A program made the translations under genes and the position numbers. Shown here piece by piece: positions 22,676-35,129 of a stretch of 64,000 nt of DNA. The DNA comes from Gnetum montanum. Lineage: Eukaryota; Streptophyta; Gnetopsida; Gnetales; Gnetaceae. The notes under the pieces were generated by a model. The model was not told where the DNA came from. It did no database searches and was given only the letters and a program-made list of their open reading frames with translations. Each line of letters opens with the position of its first letter. The stretch's first letter is position 1. The stretch is from the NCBI GenBank assembly GCA_015680685.1, contig MNCI01023539.1, positions 6,134 through 70,133 of the forward strand. The letters run 5' to 3'.

Positions 22676-23765
22676 TATGACTATTTGTGTATACTTATGG
22701 AGGAGATACAATTGTGAATAGTTATATGGATACATGTTGTCATTCTTTATGCACTTTTTTGATTGGGGACATGTTGTGATATATAAATTGGTGTGAAGAC
22801 AAGGACTTCATGATGATTGAAATAAGAGCTTCATCATACCAAAATGAGAGCTGGGATGCTAATCTGAGATGACAAAAAGTCTCATTTAGAAAATGATGTC
22901 TACAAGCTAAAGAAGGTGTTCCAAGATCTTCTAAGACATTCCAAATATCAAAATAAAGTCCTAGAGTTTAAAGTGCAATTGCAAGTGAGACATTCCAAAT
23001 AAATAGCATATTTCCCAATTGCTACTGGGACATCGTAGCTAGGATGTCCCAAGTGAGATGTCCTAATTTTCTATGGAACATCCCACCTAAATATGAGTTT
23101 TTTACACATAGACATCCCAACTAGCCATTTCATAGCCATTGCATGAATTCTAAGAAGGATTTGGAAAGTAAAAGGCTATAAAAAAAGTGAAATTCTTGGG
23201 AAATGAATAAGCACTATTCATTAATCAATCCCATTTTTGTATATCAAGTGAATTATCTTTGTCCCTCATGTTTCTATCATTTTTGAATTGTTATATGTGT
23301 GCCTAAGTGAAAGGAATTTGTAAAGTAAGTTGCATTCTCTCCTTGATTCTGTTTCTCTCTTTGTAGCCCTACAGGGTTGATGTTCTTCTTGTGAAAAGGC
23401 ATCTTATAAGCTTGTTGGGATCTTGCAAGGTTGAGTGTGTTTCCAACATGAAAACACTTCAAGAAAAGCTTTCATCTTTGTAAATATTTTGGAATCCTTG
23501 AAACCACATTTTGAGCTTGTTAGGACCTTGCAGGGTTGAGTGTGTTTGCAGCAACAAAACATTCAAAGTGGAGCTCAAACATTGTAAAGGTTTTGGTGTT
23601 CTTTAAATCACTTTATGAAGGAACAATGTCAAAGGTATGCAAGAATTCTATCCTCCAAGTGTAAAATACCCAAGTTGGGGAACACATAAAGTTATTTATG
23701 GTTTTGGTTATCTTGGTTATTTGATTTAGTGAACTTATTCAACCCCAATTCTAAGTTCTTAGTCC
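22676..23765 (+). repeat. Copia-1 3' LTR
   Basis: Aligns with 4744-5914, including the GATGTC-motif array (22985-23125) and the final 'gaacttattcaacccc'. Start and end are approximate: the opening has drifted ('tatgactatttgtg') and the end runs into a partial repeat of 'ttgggaatccacataaattt'. Confidence 0.65.
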
Positions 23766-24172
23766 TTAAGTTGGGAATCCACATAAATTTATTTACTCTA
23801 AAATACTTGTAAGTATACAAAATCTCAAATATTTTATTATTTAACTAGAAAGTGTATTTTTTAATGCATATCCTTTTTTTCTTAAGAGAAAAGGAGCTAG
23901 GAAGAAACAAAAATATGTTAAAGTCAAGAATAGAAAAAAATAAAATGAAGTAAAGGATAGAAAAGAATCAAGCTAATAAAGGATAGAAAAATACCATTAG
24001 TAGCAAAGAATCTAAACTAGATACAAATAGTTATTTAGTTTACACAAATAGTTCATATGATAAATTCATCCTTGTTCAATAAGAATAATGTTGATAAGCA
24101 ACCCATAGCTAATGGCAAAGGTTTTTAACATAATGTTTTACTTAAATAAACATTTAAGCAATGCCTCTATAG
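23766..24172. other. Anonymous AT-rich DNA between Copia-1 and LTR-1
   Basis: A/G-rich stretch ('aaaggatagaaaa' repeated near 23950-23985) with no coding region. It may contain the distal part of the 5' LTR of element E, because E-type LTR sequence resumes on the other side of LTR-1, but I could not align it with the E LTR at 45270-45795. Confidence 0.35.
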
Positions 24173-24299
24173 ATAATTGTTGGCACTTTTGGCCATTCCA
24201 TGGAACAATTGGAATATTTTATTTAAAATTAGCACAATCCCTGGTTGTAAATTTGTAGTTTAGTATTGTGAGTTGATGGGTATTTTTGGAGAAGCAATC

Positions 24300-25525
24300 C
24301 ACTGGTAAATAATCTTGATGTTGAAGCCTTCTTGGAAAGTAAAATTAAAATGCCAAATTATTTCTTTTAGTGAAGATTGGAATAACAAACAAAGGATGTG
24401 ATTATTTACCACAAGAAAGCATACTCCCTGTTAATATTGGAAAAATAGACAACACCATGGATAATGGATTATCAAGAACCAGTTAAGAGTTGGAAGTGAG
24501 TGAAGGATCTAACGAATAGACTACCAACAGGTTTTGAATTCCATAAATTTAAATTATCAAAGGATGAGAAGGTTTCTGTTGCAGACGAACCCAAATTTCC
24601 GTAAGTCAAAAAGCCCATTGTTAACGTTGCCGAAAAAAAAACAAAAAATCTGAAATACAGAACTGAATGCTGTGGTTTTAAGCTTTTGGGCATCACCGAC
24701 AAATACATCGGCTTGTGCCCGCTCAGAATTGCATCCGCGCATCGGCCGGAGCTACGAATTGATGTTGCCGAATGCAGCCGTAGCTGACTCGCCGGATGCC
24801 AAAAACAGTGAACCCGAGTTCATGGAGCACATGGAGGCCCTTCTTTCACGACTAAGCTATATTGAAGGGGTTTTGGGCAGTAATCGCGTGCAGGCTGTGC
24901 AGAAAGAACTCAGGCCAGTTTAGGGCAAAACGCAGCCGGCACATCTTCGATTTCAGCGGAGACACCTATGGCTATTCCAGAAGATGGATTATTGAGAAGA
25001 TGGATTTCAGAAGAACAAATGCCTATTTCACGTGATGAACAAGTTTAGGTTTCCATCTGCAACAGCGACAAATGCCTTAAAATCCCTGGTGGATGTTGCT
25101 TGAAGAATCTGTACTAAATGTTGGAAGAAAACTTCGTAAGCCAGACATTTTACCAGTTATCACAGACGGAAGGTAGTGAAAATATATGAAGCGATGATCA
25201 AATCGTATAATCATCAAAACCTAAAGAGTATTTTTTGAGAGGCAAAGGTTACAATAGTTGCAGATTCTTACAAAACACACGGCGACGTTTCCTAATGCAG
25301 CGGCAAAGTCTTCTCTTGTGATGGCAGTTGTTGGTAACGATTTTCGACTGAGGAAGATAATTTGAATTAGTTGCTGGCAGTTGTAGGATTGGTGCCTTCA
25401 CCTTCGGACTCATATTTTGGGCCATCACCGAATTTAAATTTCTATTATCAAGGATACAGGAAAAGATAAATTAACTACCGCTACCACTAATAAGGTGGAT
25501 ATTATATTATATTTTTTATGAAAAA
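24300..25525. other. LTR-1 variable segment (cargo slot), unrecognised contents
   Basis: This part has no counterpart in the element F LTRs, which carry a different segment in the same place. The stretch 24690-24960 is clearly less AT-rich than its surroundings and holds an open frame on the plus strand at 24672-24923 containing 'FMEHMEALLSRLSYIEGVLG', which could be an amphipathic helix. I do not recognise the protein. By analogy with element F it may be a captured fragment of a host gene, but I cannot show this. Confidence 0.45.
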
Positions 25526-26331
25526 ATTTATTAGGGCTTAATGACATTTAGTATTTAAAATTTTAATAAAATAATTAAATTAAATTAGGGATTTTAGATT
25601 TATTTTAATAAATTACTTACAAAAGAAATATTTATAATATTTACAAATATTAATTCCTCTTAACTTTATGTATAACTTCCTAACTATATAACTCCCTCCT
25701 AATTAAATGGGTAAGTTGTAACCTCCTTGCTTGGGAGAAAAGTTAGCTAGGATATTTTGGCATGTAACTACCTTGTAAACCTTATAAAAAGGCTTCATGG
25801 GTAAAGAAAAAAGGAGGGAGAAGGAGAAGGAACTTTTGGGAGGTCTCATACATCACATTCTTGGAGATCATACTTTGAAAAGCTATTAGCTAGTACTTAG
25901 GCTCTCACTTAAAGACACACTTTGGGGGTCTTGAGAAGAGCATTTGTAAAGAAGTTTTGTAAAGAAGATTGCTTGTAAGATGGATTGCTAAAGGAAAGAT
26001 TTCAGCCTCTTTGTCATAGTCCTGTGAGTTATGTTTTTTATTTTTTATTTTGTTTAAATTGTTTAGCTAGTGGTTAGATAGTATCATCCTTGGCAAGTAA
26101 TTTTGGGATTTTTAGATTGCTCTTATTGTTCTTGTTGCTCGATATAAAATTTCTGTTAAAATTTTGCCATAGAAGCGCTTGTGTTTAAAAGCCTTAAGAG
26201 CATTTTAGTAGTAAATTTTGTTATTGTGCAACGTATAGGAACTGCTATTGGGATTGTTGTAAGAGAGCCTCTGCTTATAGTCACACTGTTGAACAATTCA
26301 GTAGTCAAGAGGGTTCATAAAATCTTTGGTA

Positions 26332-26332
26332 N
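26332..26332. other. Single-N contig join inside LTR-1
   Basis: About 70 bases on the left of the N (26262-26331) are repeated with a few differences on the right (26333-26402). The two sides therefore probably come from two different copies of the same LTR region. Confidence 0.7.
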
Positions 26333-27105
26333 GTGTAAGAGAGCCTTTGCTTGTAGTCACGCCGTTGAACAATTCAGTAGTCAAGAGGGTTCAGAAAATT
26401 TTTGGTATTTTGATGGGACCAAAATAGCTTCTTCTTTTTATCTTTAAAGTGAATTTCTGTGGTATTTCAATCAGAAATTGTCAAGCCTTTCAAAGGTTCT
26501 ATTGAACGCAATCGTTGACATCTATTATCTAGCCAAAATGGAGTCTCGTACGTGGTAGTTTACGCAGTAATTTTTGGTAGCATAGTAGGATTGTCTTGAA
26601 GAAATTGCTTATTTGAGCCTTGGAAATTTGAACAATTTGTAGATATTGAATTTGGAATAGCTTTATTGCGAAGTATTTACTCGTGTCATTTTACCTTGTT
26701 TAAAATATTTGAGGTCTACACAAATCTGCTTTCCTTTCTTTTCTATCTATTTCCATTGAATCTTGCTCTATTTCTAGTTTTCTTGTACAAATATCTCTTT
26801 CTCTGGGGAAAATTAGGAGTAGATTTGTGGAGTTGTGCTCAAATGTTTTCACAAAATTTTATTTGTTACAATTAGGTATTATAAGGATCGCATATACTAA
26901 GTAGTTGAACAAAATAGAAAACTTTCAACAACTCACAGTACTTGGCAAAGTTGGCTGAATCTCTTTAAAGTAAGTCATTTGTAGTTTACTCACAACGCAA
27001 TCGTTACATTTCACACAACCACANTGGTGTTGCCAGAGACTAGCAGGCACCTAAATCCTGTTCGAGGACACTCGTTGGCGGTCGCGTCCCAAACGGTCAC
27101 CAAGA

Positions 27106-27590
27106 ATAATATGTCTTGTTGTGGTCTATAGGTTACTTCCCTTCTAGAATGGGGGTCAAAAGAAGTGTGGATATCCTTATGAGTTTCATGTGATCTTAAC
27201 CGTCATAGTAAATAACTACATGGCCTTGTAGGCTTGTTGGGGAGGTTTTGCCTCTCTAGCTTGGACCACTACCTTTCTCTTCATAATGGGACTTAGGGTT
27301 AAATGCATTAGAGTAGGAATACATCTTAGTTATTTTAGGGAAATGATTCATTTATATGCTTGATTGTTCTAGTTGTGGTCATTTGGGTGTAGGCATCTTG
27401 TTGATCCTATTGCTTATATAATTACTTAAGATTTACTTCTTATGCTTCTAATCTTTCGACTAATATGTTGTGCTCATAGGTGCTATGATCAGTAAGGCAT
27501 AGTCCATATTGAATTTGTTCTAGATCACTTGGCTAATTTTGGACTCATAGGTGTTGCCTAATAGTGCTTTTCTAGAGTAGTGTTATTACA
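27106..27590 (+). repeat. Element E 5' LTR, right-hand part
   Basis: Ends 'gttattaca' two bases before TGGTATCA. It aligns with 45270-45795 and, inverted, with 46878-47171. The left-hand part would lie beyond LTR-1. Confidence 0.7.
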
Positions 27591-27592
27591 CT

Positions 27593-27609
27593 TGGTATCA
27601 AAATCAAGG
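27593..27609 (+). promoter_or_regulatory. Element E primer-binding site (Met-tRNA type)
   Basis: TGGTATCAAAATCAAGG lies two bases after the LTR end; the first eight bases match the Met-tRNA-type site exactly and the rest has drifted. Confidence 0.7.
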
Positions 27610-27629
27610 TTTTTATTCAAGTAGAAGAC

Positions 27630-27987
27630 ATATGCAAATAGTTGTGATAAGTTGCTACATTTGTCAAATAGTATGGGTCATGGAAAGAAGCTAATCCTAG
27701 TATATGTTCTACTAAGTATCCAATCATGGAAGAAAAGCCAATACAAGACAAGGAATTGGGTAAACAAGAGATAGATGACTTACTTAAAAAGATAAAGGAG
27801 TTGTGGCAATAGTTATTACAACTAAACATTATAATCATGCGTCATCTACTAGTGAATGAAAAGGCTCAAATGATTCAAGAGTTAATTAATACCATGCTAA
27901 TTCCTTTCTTGCCAAAGTTAAGCTTTGGTACTAAATACAAACTTGTCCTCATCCAAAAATTTATGCTAAGAAATGAAGTCAAGAATC
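27630..27987 (+). pseudogene. Element E gag, N-terminal part
   Basis: The reading contains 'DKELGKQEIDDLLKKIKELW' and, after an in-frame stop, further Lys/Glu/Leu-rich helix-like sequence, consistent with the coiled N-terminus of a Ty3 gag. The frame is cut at about 27988 by the end of an element D LTR. The same sequence occurs again at 29613-29908 through the assembly duplication. Confidence 0.45.
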
Positions 27988-29022
27988 TATTTCTACAAAA
28001 TTATTCTCTCACAATCTCACAAGGATACCTTAATGAATTAGATGTTAAATATCTAACTCATAGCCATAAATGATCTTTAGAATGATATAACCCCTAATGT
28101 ATTAATTATTATTAAAAAAAGTGACACAAACCTCTAATTGAATATAGATTTAGCCTATCATTCAACATATAATCAATAGGAGTATAGCAAAATGATGATG
28201 AACTTAATGCTGAAACTGATGAAATATGGATGATGTATAGTAAAATATAAGTAATGTAAACATACTTAAAAACTAATAGATAACATAAAACTAAAAAGAA
28301 AAGGGAAACATGATATATGGAAAAGGATTTGATTTTTTATTCCTAATATATAAAAATGCTTAATTAAGTGAATGGACAAAGTTTGCCTACTAGGGAAGGC
28401 TAAGTACTACAAAGTATGGGATACAAATTATGGAGTAAAACTGACAATTAAAAATTAATTTTTGAGCAAATAAGAGGTATAAACACTAACATATAACCTC
28501 TTATAAGTGTAGATATAGATAAAGGATCTTCCAACACTGTTTGAAGTTGTTTTAGAACTAAAATAAGCTCATTTCCATGAACTATCCCCTAGGTGATGTT
28601 GGTATTGTAGCAGGTGATGCTAACATAAGCCTTGGTAACAATAACACTTAACATTGTAGATATGGTTGGAGCATCTAATAGAACTATTTGGAGTTATTTT
28701 GGGACCAAAATAGGATCATTTCCATGGACTATCCGATAGGTGATGCTAGTATTATAGTAGGTGACACTAAAACTGATGTTGTAGCAAATGATGCTAATGC
28801 TAGTATTAGCATGTCTACATGTGTTGCCAAATGATGGAAGTAGCAAGACTAAGCTTATAGACTATAAGGAGCATTTGGGGCGGTCGAGAAGCATAGAGGT
28901 GATGTAATTAATATAGGTACTTTTACTCTAGATTCCTTGAAATTTAAAAAGTTCTCTCAAATTGTAAGAAATTGGCATAAAATTCATGTTTTAACCTAGT
29001 ATTTATAGGATTAATATTTTCA
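27692..29022. repeat. 1331-bp segment, identical to 29613-30943 (likely assembly artefact)
   Basis: Every position I compared matches at a constant offset of 1921 bases, including an identical 78-codon ORF (27837-28073 and 29758-29994). The copy ends at an N (29023) and its twin starts after an N (29612). The segment holds the last part of the element E gag start and most of the left LTR of element D. Confidence 0.85.
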
Positions 29023-29023
29023 N

Positions 29024-29611
29024 AGTCATGTCTCAAACGGTCGCCAACAGTTCTTTTGGCGCTAGAAGGAGGGCTGAAAATTCAACCTCTAGGTTCATAA
29101 GCCTTATAATTTTAGCAAATCAACAATTCTTTGTTGCTATAAAGGCTTAAGAAATTAGATACTATTTTCAGTTCATGACCAAGAAGATTGATAGTTTGGA
29201 AAGTTTAAAAGGTTCAAAAGATATTCTAGATCCTAAGACTGATTCTTCATCAAAAGAAAAACAAAAGAAAGATTTTGAATTGGGAACAAGTAGTGGAGTG
29301 AAAAATAGAAGATCAAGAAGATCACCCATTATATCTGGTTTATCGATTTACAAGAGAATATCTAGAAAGTATAAGAGTTCAACAATCCAAAGGAATAGGA
29401 TGGTGAATCCTTGGCAAGGAGTTACACCATTAGGATTTCAGAATTACAATGATATTCCTAAGGTAGTTTACGAATATTTGCCTCAGCCTTTCATTCCTAG
29501 AAAAGCTTATTTAGCTGAAGAATATATTCACATGTTGGAGTTAGCTTTAGCTCATGCAAATATTCAACATCAAGATCAAGCTTGTAGGTTGTTTGTATCA
29601 AATCTAAAGGA
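29024..29611 (+). mobile_element. Element F-family fragment between two Ns: LTR end, primer site, gag start
   Basis: It starts with the last LTR bases ('caaacggtcgccaaca'), then the primer site TGGCGCTAGAAGGAGGG, then the gag start (ATG 29175) closely matching element F gag (50887 onward) as far as residue 145. It is bounded by single Ns and lies between two identical 1331-bp segments, so its place here is doubtful. It is most likely internal sequence of the element to which LTR-1 belongs. Confidence 0.75.
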
Positions 29612-29908
29612 NTAATCCTAGTATATGTTCTACTAAGTATCCAATCATGGAAGAAAAGCCAATACAAGACAAGGAATTGGGTAAACAAGAGATAGATGAC
29701 TTACTTAAAAAGATAAAGGAGTTGTGGCAATAGTTATTACAACTAAACATTATAATCATGCGTCATCTACTAGTGAATGAAAAGGCTCAAATGATTCAAG
29801 AGTTAATTAATACCATGCTAATTCCTTTCTTGCCAAAGTTAAGCTTTGGTACTAAATACAAACTTGTCCTCATCCAAAAATTTATGCTAAGAAATGAAGT
29901 CAAGAATC

Positions 29909-31862
29909 TATTTCTACAAAATTATTCTCTCACAATCTCACAAGGATACCTTAATGAATTAGATGTTAAATATCTAACTCATAGCCATAAATGATCTTTA
30001 GAATGATATAACCCCTAATGTATTAATTATTATTAAAAAAAGTGACACAAACCTCTAATTGAATATAGATTTAGCCTATCATTCAACATATAATCAATAG
30101 GAGTATAGCAAAATGATGATGAACTTAATGCTGAAACTGATGAAATATGGATGATGTATAGTAAAATATAAGTAATGTAAACATACTTAAAAACTAATAG
30201 ATAACATAAAACTAAAAAGAAAAGGGAAACATGATATATGGAAAAGGATTTGATTTTTTATTCCTAATATATAAAAATGCTTAATTAAGTGAATGGACAA
30301 AGTTTGCCTACTAGGGAAGGCTAAGTACTACAAAGTATGGGATACAAATTATGGAGTAAAACTGACAATTAAAAATTAATTTTTGAGCAAATAAGAGGTA
30401 TAAACACTAACATATAACCTCTTATAAGTGTAGATATAGATAAAGGATCTTCCAACACTGTTTGAAGTTGTTTTAGAACTAAAATAAGCTCATTTCCATG
30501 AACTATCCCCTAGGTGATGTTGGTATTGTAGCAGGTGATGCTAACATAAGCCTTGGTAACAATAACACTTAACATTGTAGATATGGTTGGAGCATCTAAT
30601 AGAACTATTTGGAGTTATTTTGGGACCAAAATAGGATCATTTCCATGGACTATCCGATAGGTGATGCTAGTATTATAGTAGGTGACACTAAAACTGATGT
30701 TGTAGCAAATGATGCTAATGCTAGTATTAGCATGTCTACATGTGTTGCCAAATGATGGAAGTAGCAAGACTAAGCTTATAGACTATAAGGAGCATTTGGG
30801 GCGGTCGAGAAGCATAGAGGTGATGTAATTAATATAGGTACTTTTACTCTAGATTCCTTGAAATTTAAAAAGTTCTCTCAAATTGTAAGAAATTGGCATA
30901 AAATTCATGTTTTAACCTAGTATTTATAGGATTAATATTTTCAAATCTCACCTAGAGTTAAGTACAACTAACTTGGAGCTTGTTTTTAGAATCCTAAATT
31001 TTTTGTGCATGTAGGTAATGCTAATGATATAGTGACACTAACATTGATGTCAATGTCACTTGTGTCATCATCAACACTTGCATTATCTCTCAAACTAACA
31101 TTCCAAGATCCTAGCAACTACTATTGATGTTCAAACTAAAGTTGAACATGCTAGGATGATGTCGAATGAATGTCAATAATTAACTAGGGTTGAAAAGTAT
31201 TAATGAAGGTCAAGTTTGGTTATTTTCCTTATAGGTGATGGTAACTAGGTAATGCTCATGCTAATGTTACCCAATGTCACCTAGGTGTATGGTATAGTTT
31301 CAACCCTCAAAACTACCTTCAAATCTACCAAAACTAATGTCCAATGCCTCGATCATGATGTAAGCTAGTCACCTAGGATATGTCGAGGTCAAAACTATGA
31401 TCGATAGGAAAATTTGTAATGCATGTTGCAAATATGACTAAGACATGTGATGCTAATGATGGCATAAATGTCATCTAGCCATGCTTTAAAAAATTTGTTA
31501 TTTCATATCTTTCAAAAATTGTTGAAACTACAAAATTTGATGCTTGTCATCTTGAGACTAGTGTAAAATAGGTGTTAGAGGTTCAACATTAATAAAATTT
31601 TTGATGTGGTTATGTAAAGATGACTAAGAAAAGTGACATTGATAATGGCATTAGCATCACCTATTTTCAAAACTACCAAGAGTACTAAAATTAATGCTTC
31701 TATACTAGATCATGATTGGAAATACCTTCTAAGGACCTATTAAATTCCTAAATATGACTTATGATGATGATTTTGAGAATTTTTGATAGCCCAGTGGATG
31801 TAACAATGCCAAAATCATACTTGTACCAATTTTTAAAATACTAAAAAAAAGTGGGCATAACA
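29909..31862 (-). repeat. Element D left LTR (3' LTR)
   Basis: Aligns with 37342-39121 from 'caaaatt...tcac' through 'ggataccttcatgaatta'-like, 'gatgatgaacttaatgct', 'cacctaggtg' blocks to 'aaaatactaaaaaa'. It contains imperfect GGTGATGCTAACAT-type repeats. Its first 1035 bases are also present at 27988-29022 through the assembly duplication. Confidence 0.65.
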
Positions 31863-34550
31863 TTACCTTCTCTTATGGATGTTTCTGAGATATTGAAGGA
31901 GAATACATCAAGAAGAGAATGAATGATGGGTTGGTGATGTATCTACAAAAGAAAATTGGAGAAAAGAAGAAAGATGAGGGAATAATGATAGGATATAATC
32001 AATACATTGTACATGATAATAATGTTATGCCACAAAAGGAAGGCATGACTAAATTCTATACACAAGATGGACAAAAGAATTTCATTAATGATGTTCATAT
32101 CTTATCCCACTTAAACTCTCAACATACCCTCATTGAAATAGGATAAATTTTCTTAATCTTCATGGATGTGTTGATGAGAGGAAGGAAACAAATTAGAGAA
32201 GAATTAGAAGAATGGAGAATCATGTGAAATAAAAGATGAAATGTAAAGTTGTAAAATCAAGAAAATAGGGAAAAAAATAAAAGACATCACCTGTACACTA
32301 TGTTAAGGTGTTATGCCACAGAAGTGGGGCATGACTAAATTTCACACTCTAATGATATAGATAGTTGATAAATTGATATATTTTCTTTTTATCCCACTCA
32401 AGGTCAACACATTCTCACATGAAGTAAAAATGGTAGAGCACTCATTATTCTCTACATGAGATAGATCATTGATAAACATCCTCATCATAGTATGCTGAGA
32501 AGAAGAAATCATAGTAGAATGAGACAAGTAGAGGTTGGGAAAAATAGATGAAATTGCATAGAAGAGATGTAATAGAATTAGAGAGAGAGAGAGAGAGGAG
32601 TGAAATAAAAGATAAGGGTTAGAAAAAATCTAGTTTTTTCTCTCTTTTTTGAAGCATTATGTATAGCTTTGTTTGATGTAGGCTTGATTGATAGGATCTA
32701 GATGTTGATTCCCATATGAGTTCATCAGATAATACACTTCATTACAAAGATTTTGGATGACAATAAATAGACCATCCCCAAGGTGAAGTTGAACATGGTT
32801 GTTACATGATGATGGATGATGTTACTATGGATAACAATATGCCAGCTAGGATGCCTCCAATTGGATACAGATGGACTACTCAAAATGATAGAGGTAAGGT
32901 TTATAATTCCTAAAGGATAAGCAAGATGATGATGGTTGGGTTCAAGGATGATTAATGGCTAAATTTCTCAAAGATTGATAAATAATGATGAATGAATGAT
33001 GCAAAGAAAGAGAAAGGAGAGATGGAGATAATAGAAATTAAAGAGGTGATGCTTGTGGAAGGAGAATGAAAAAGGTATAGTGGTGAGATGTTGGCTATGT
33101 TTTTAGTCTTGATTTCTTTGCTAGATGATGTGTTTATATTTAATATGTATTGTATGAACATTTTAAAGATTAAGAACTATGGTACAAGGAACTATGGTAA
33201 AATGACAAATGATTTTGTTTATGGATTTTCTATCTTTATATTTTTATGTTTTTTAGTTTTCTATTTTTTTATGAAACTTTTCATTTTATATTTTATGCTT
33301 TTATGATTTTTATTTTTGCTAGATAAGGTGTGAAAAGAGATGAAACAAAATACTACATAAAAATAATATTTTAAAAATGTTAAAGTTAGTAACAAAGGCA
33401 TAAATTAAGGAAAAGAATAACATAAGATAAAATAGCATATAGTAAATAGAATGTGCAAGCATAGCTAATTAAGATAAGGCTAGAAGATTGATTAATAGTA
33501 TGAAGATAATAAGGTAAAGATGGTAAGATTCTCAGGTAAGGGTTATGTTGGTAATACTTTTCTTAAATTGAAAATGGGTAGGACCCTTAATACTTTTAAT
33601 GAATTCTACAACTTCTAGTCCACCAAAGCTTATATGTATGAATTTGTAAAATTAAATAACCCCAAAATGATAACATTGGACTTATTAGTTTCTTCTAATG
33701 ATGGTGTTTAACTCATAGTAGTGGTTTGGGAGCCTAGCATAGTTTCCTCTAGCATGTATAAGGGGAAGATGATATGGACTTCAAGATCAACACAAATGAT
33801 TACTTCCCTATTCTTGCATGAACACTGTATCTTCTACTATATAGGTAAAAAACTACATGATAATAAGCTAACTAAGACCTTCTTAAAATATATTTTTTTA
33901 TCCCTAAGGAGCCCCTAATTACTTCAAAAATAGCTTCTGAAGTGATATAATTTCCTATCGAGAAAGGTAATTTAATTAATGCTATGATTTCTACTTTACC
34001 TCTACTAAACAAAATTAAAGTAAAGTTGGAGTTTGAGTATGTGACCTATTTTTCAAGGCTAAGACATATGATGATAGTCTATGAAATGAGATTGGATCTA
34101 GCTTCATCATCCATGTATACTAGAGGCAGTGTTATGTTATCTTTGATCCATATAGTAATGTAAATGTAAAGGTAGCATATGACACTCATTATAGGATGGA
34201 TTTTGATGTTCTTCATTTGAAAACCAAGTAGGTCACCTTATACTATGGAGTATTAACCATCAACGCAATAACTTGAACATGGGGTTGAATATTGATTGTA
34301 ATGGTAATGATCTAAAAAAACTCTTTTAATATTAAAAAATACTCATTGAAGATAGAAATAAGATAAAAAAGGAAACGATTTATTCCTTTTAACTTTATCA
34401 TTGTAGTAATTTGAGGTAAAGCTTGATTCTTTGATGTTGAAACTTTGGAATATGTAGGTACTAGATGAATAGTTGATGTTGAAGTAGTTAAAGTAGCTAT
34501 TGGAACAATCATAGATATATTTTGAGACTTCTTAAATGTTGCTTTCTTCT
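31863..34550 (-). other. Element D interior, 3' part (unresolved)
   Basis: Very AT-rich. Short ORFs on both strands (such as 31919-32146, 33721-33918, 34312-34512 minus) show no family I recognise. A short GA microsatellite lies at 32579-32600. Protease or polymerase motifs were looked for on the minus strand and not found. Confidence 0.4.
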
Positions 34551-35129
34551 TTCACTATGAATAAGATTACTTGTTGGCTTAACCCTTCCCTTTTCCCTTA
34601 TTAGGAGTTGCCTCCTTTTATGCTTGGATAAGGATACAAATTCGAGGTATGAAAGTAGGAAATAATGGTGATTCTTATGAGGTGGATGAGGATAAGGGAT
34701 GCAATGAGAGAGGCACTAAATAAGGTGAGGCAAGGAGAAAATTAATTGGATGAGATGAAGTAGGCAAAGGCAACTTACTTCTTAGTAATGATGAAGGGTT
34801 AGAATTCATATGATCTTAAGGGGTTGAAGAAGTATCATAGTATGGTATGAGATCTATGAAAAATGGAGTTCTTCATACCTTTTGAGTATCTAGAGCAGAG
34901 GAACTATCTATAGAGATATTAATGATAAAATATTTCTTGGAACTAGGAGGATTAGTTTATGAGGATGCTTGGAGATTAGTTTGATAGGAACCTATTTGAC
35001 TAATAAATTGGATTTTAGTGTGATTAATTGTAGTTCAAGATGAAAAGCAAATACTCCCCTTGAATGAGAATTCAAGGGATTGGAATATTTTCATGTCTTA
35101 ATTATTAGGTTAAATTAGCATATTCAAGA

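Larger units (their letters stand above)
4744..23765 (+). mobile_element. Copia-1: non-autonomous Ty1/copia-type retrotransposon, split by element A
   Basis: Two related LTRs (about 4744-5914 and 22676-23765) enclose a Met-type primer-binding site, a copia gag with two zinc knuckles and a second, non-pol ORF. Element A (9598-22430) sits inside that second ORF. No protease, integrase, reverse transcriptase or RNase H of copia type is found in the roughly 3.9 kb of Copia-1 interior that can be seen, so it must have depended on another element for pol. The outer ends are estimated by aligning the two LTRs; I could not define a target duplication. Many stops and frameshifts show that it is old. 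Confidence 0.75.
24173..27110 (+). mobile_element. LTR-1: 2.9-kb LTR of the element F family, with ATAAT target duplication
   Basis: The LTR runs from 24178 (TGTTGGCAC) to 27105 and is flanked by the pentamer ATAAT at 24173-24177 and 27106-27110. The first 110 bases or so and everything from about 25525 onward match the LTRs of element F. The middle (about 24300-25525) is different. The TATA box is TATAAAAAGG at 25783-25792. As it stands it is a solo LTR. However, single Ns at 26332 and 27024, with a diverged 70-base repeat around the first, suggest that two LTRs of a longer element were collapsed in assembly. Confidence 0.8.

Noticed and set aside
27837-29994. Two copies of a 78-codon gene (27837-28073 and 29758-29994)
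   Set aside because: The two are one sequence duplicated by assembly, and the frame is a piece of element E gag running into an element D LTR.
32579-32600. GA-repeat as a regulatory GAGA element
   Set aside because: It is a short simple repeat inside the decayed interior of element D, with no gene nearby.
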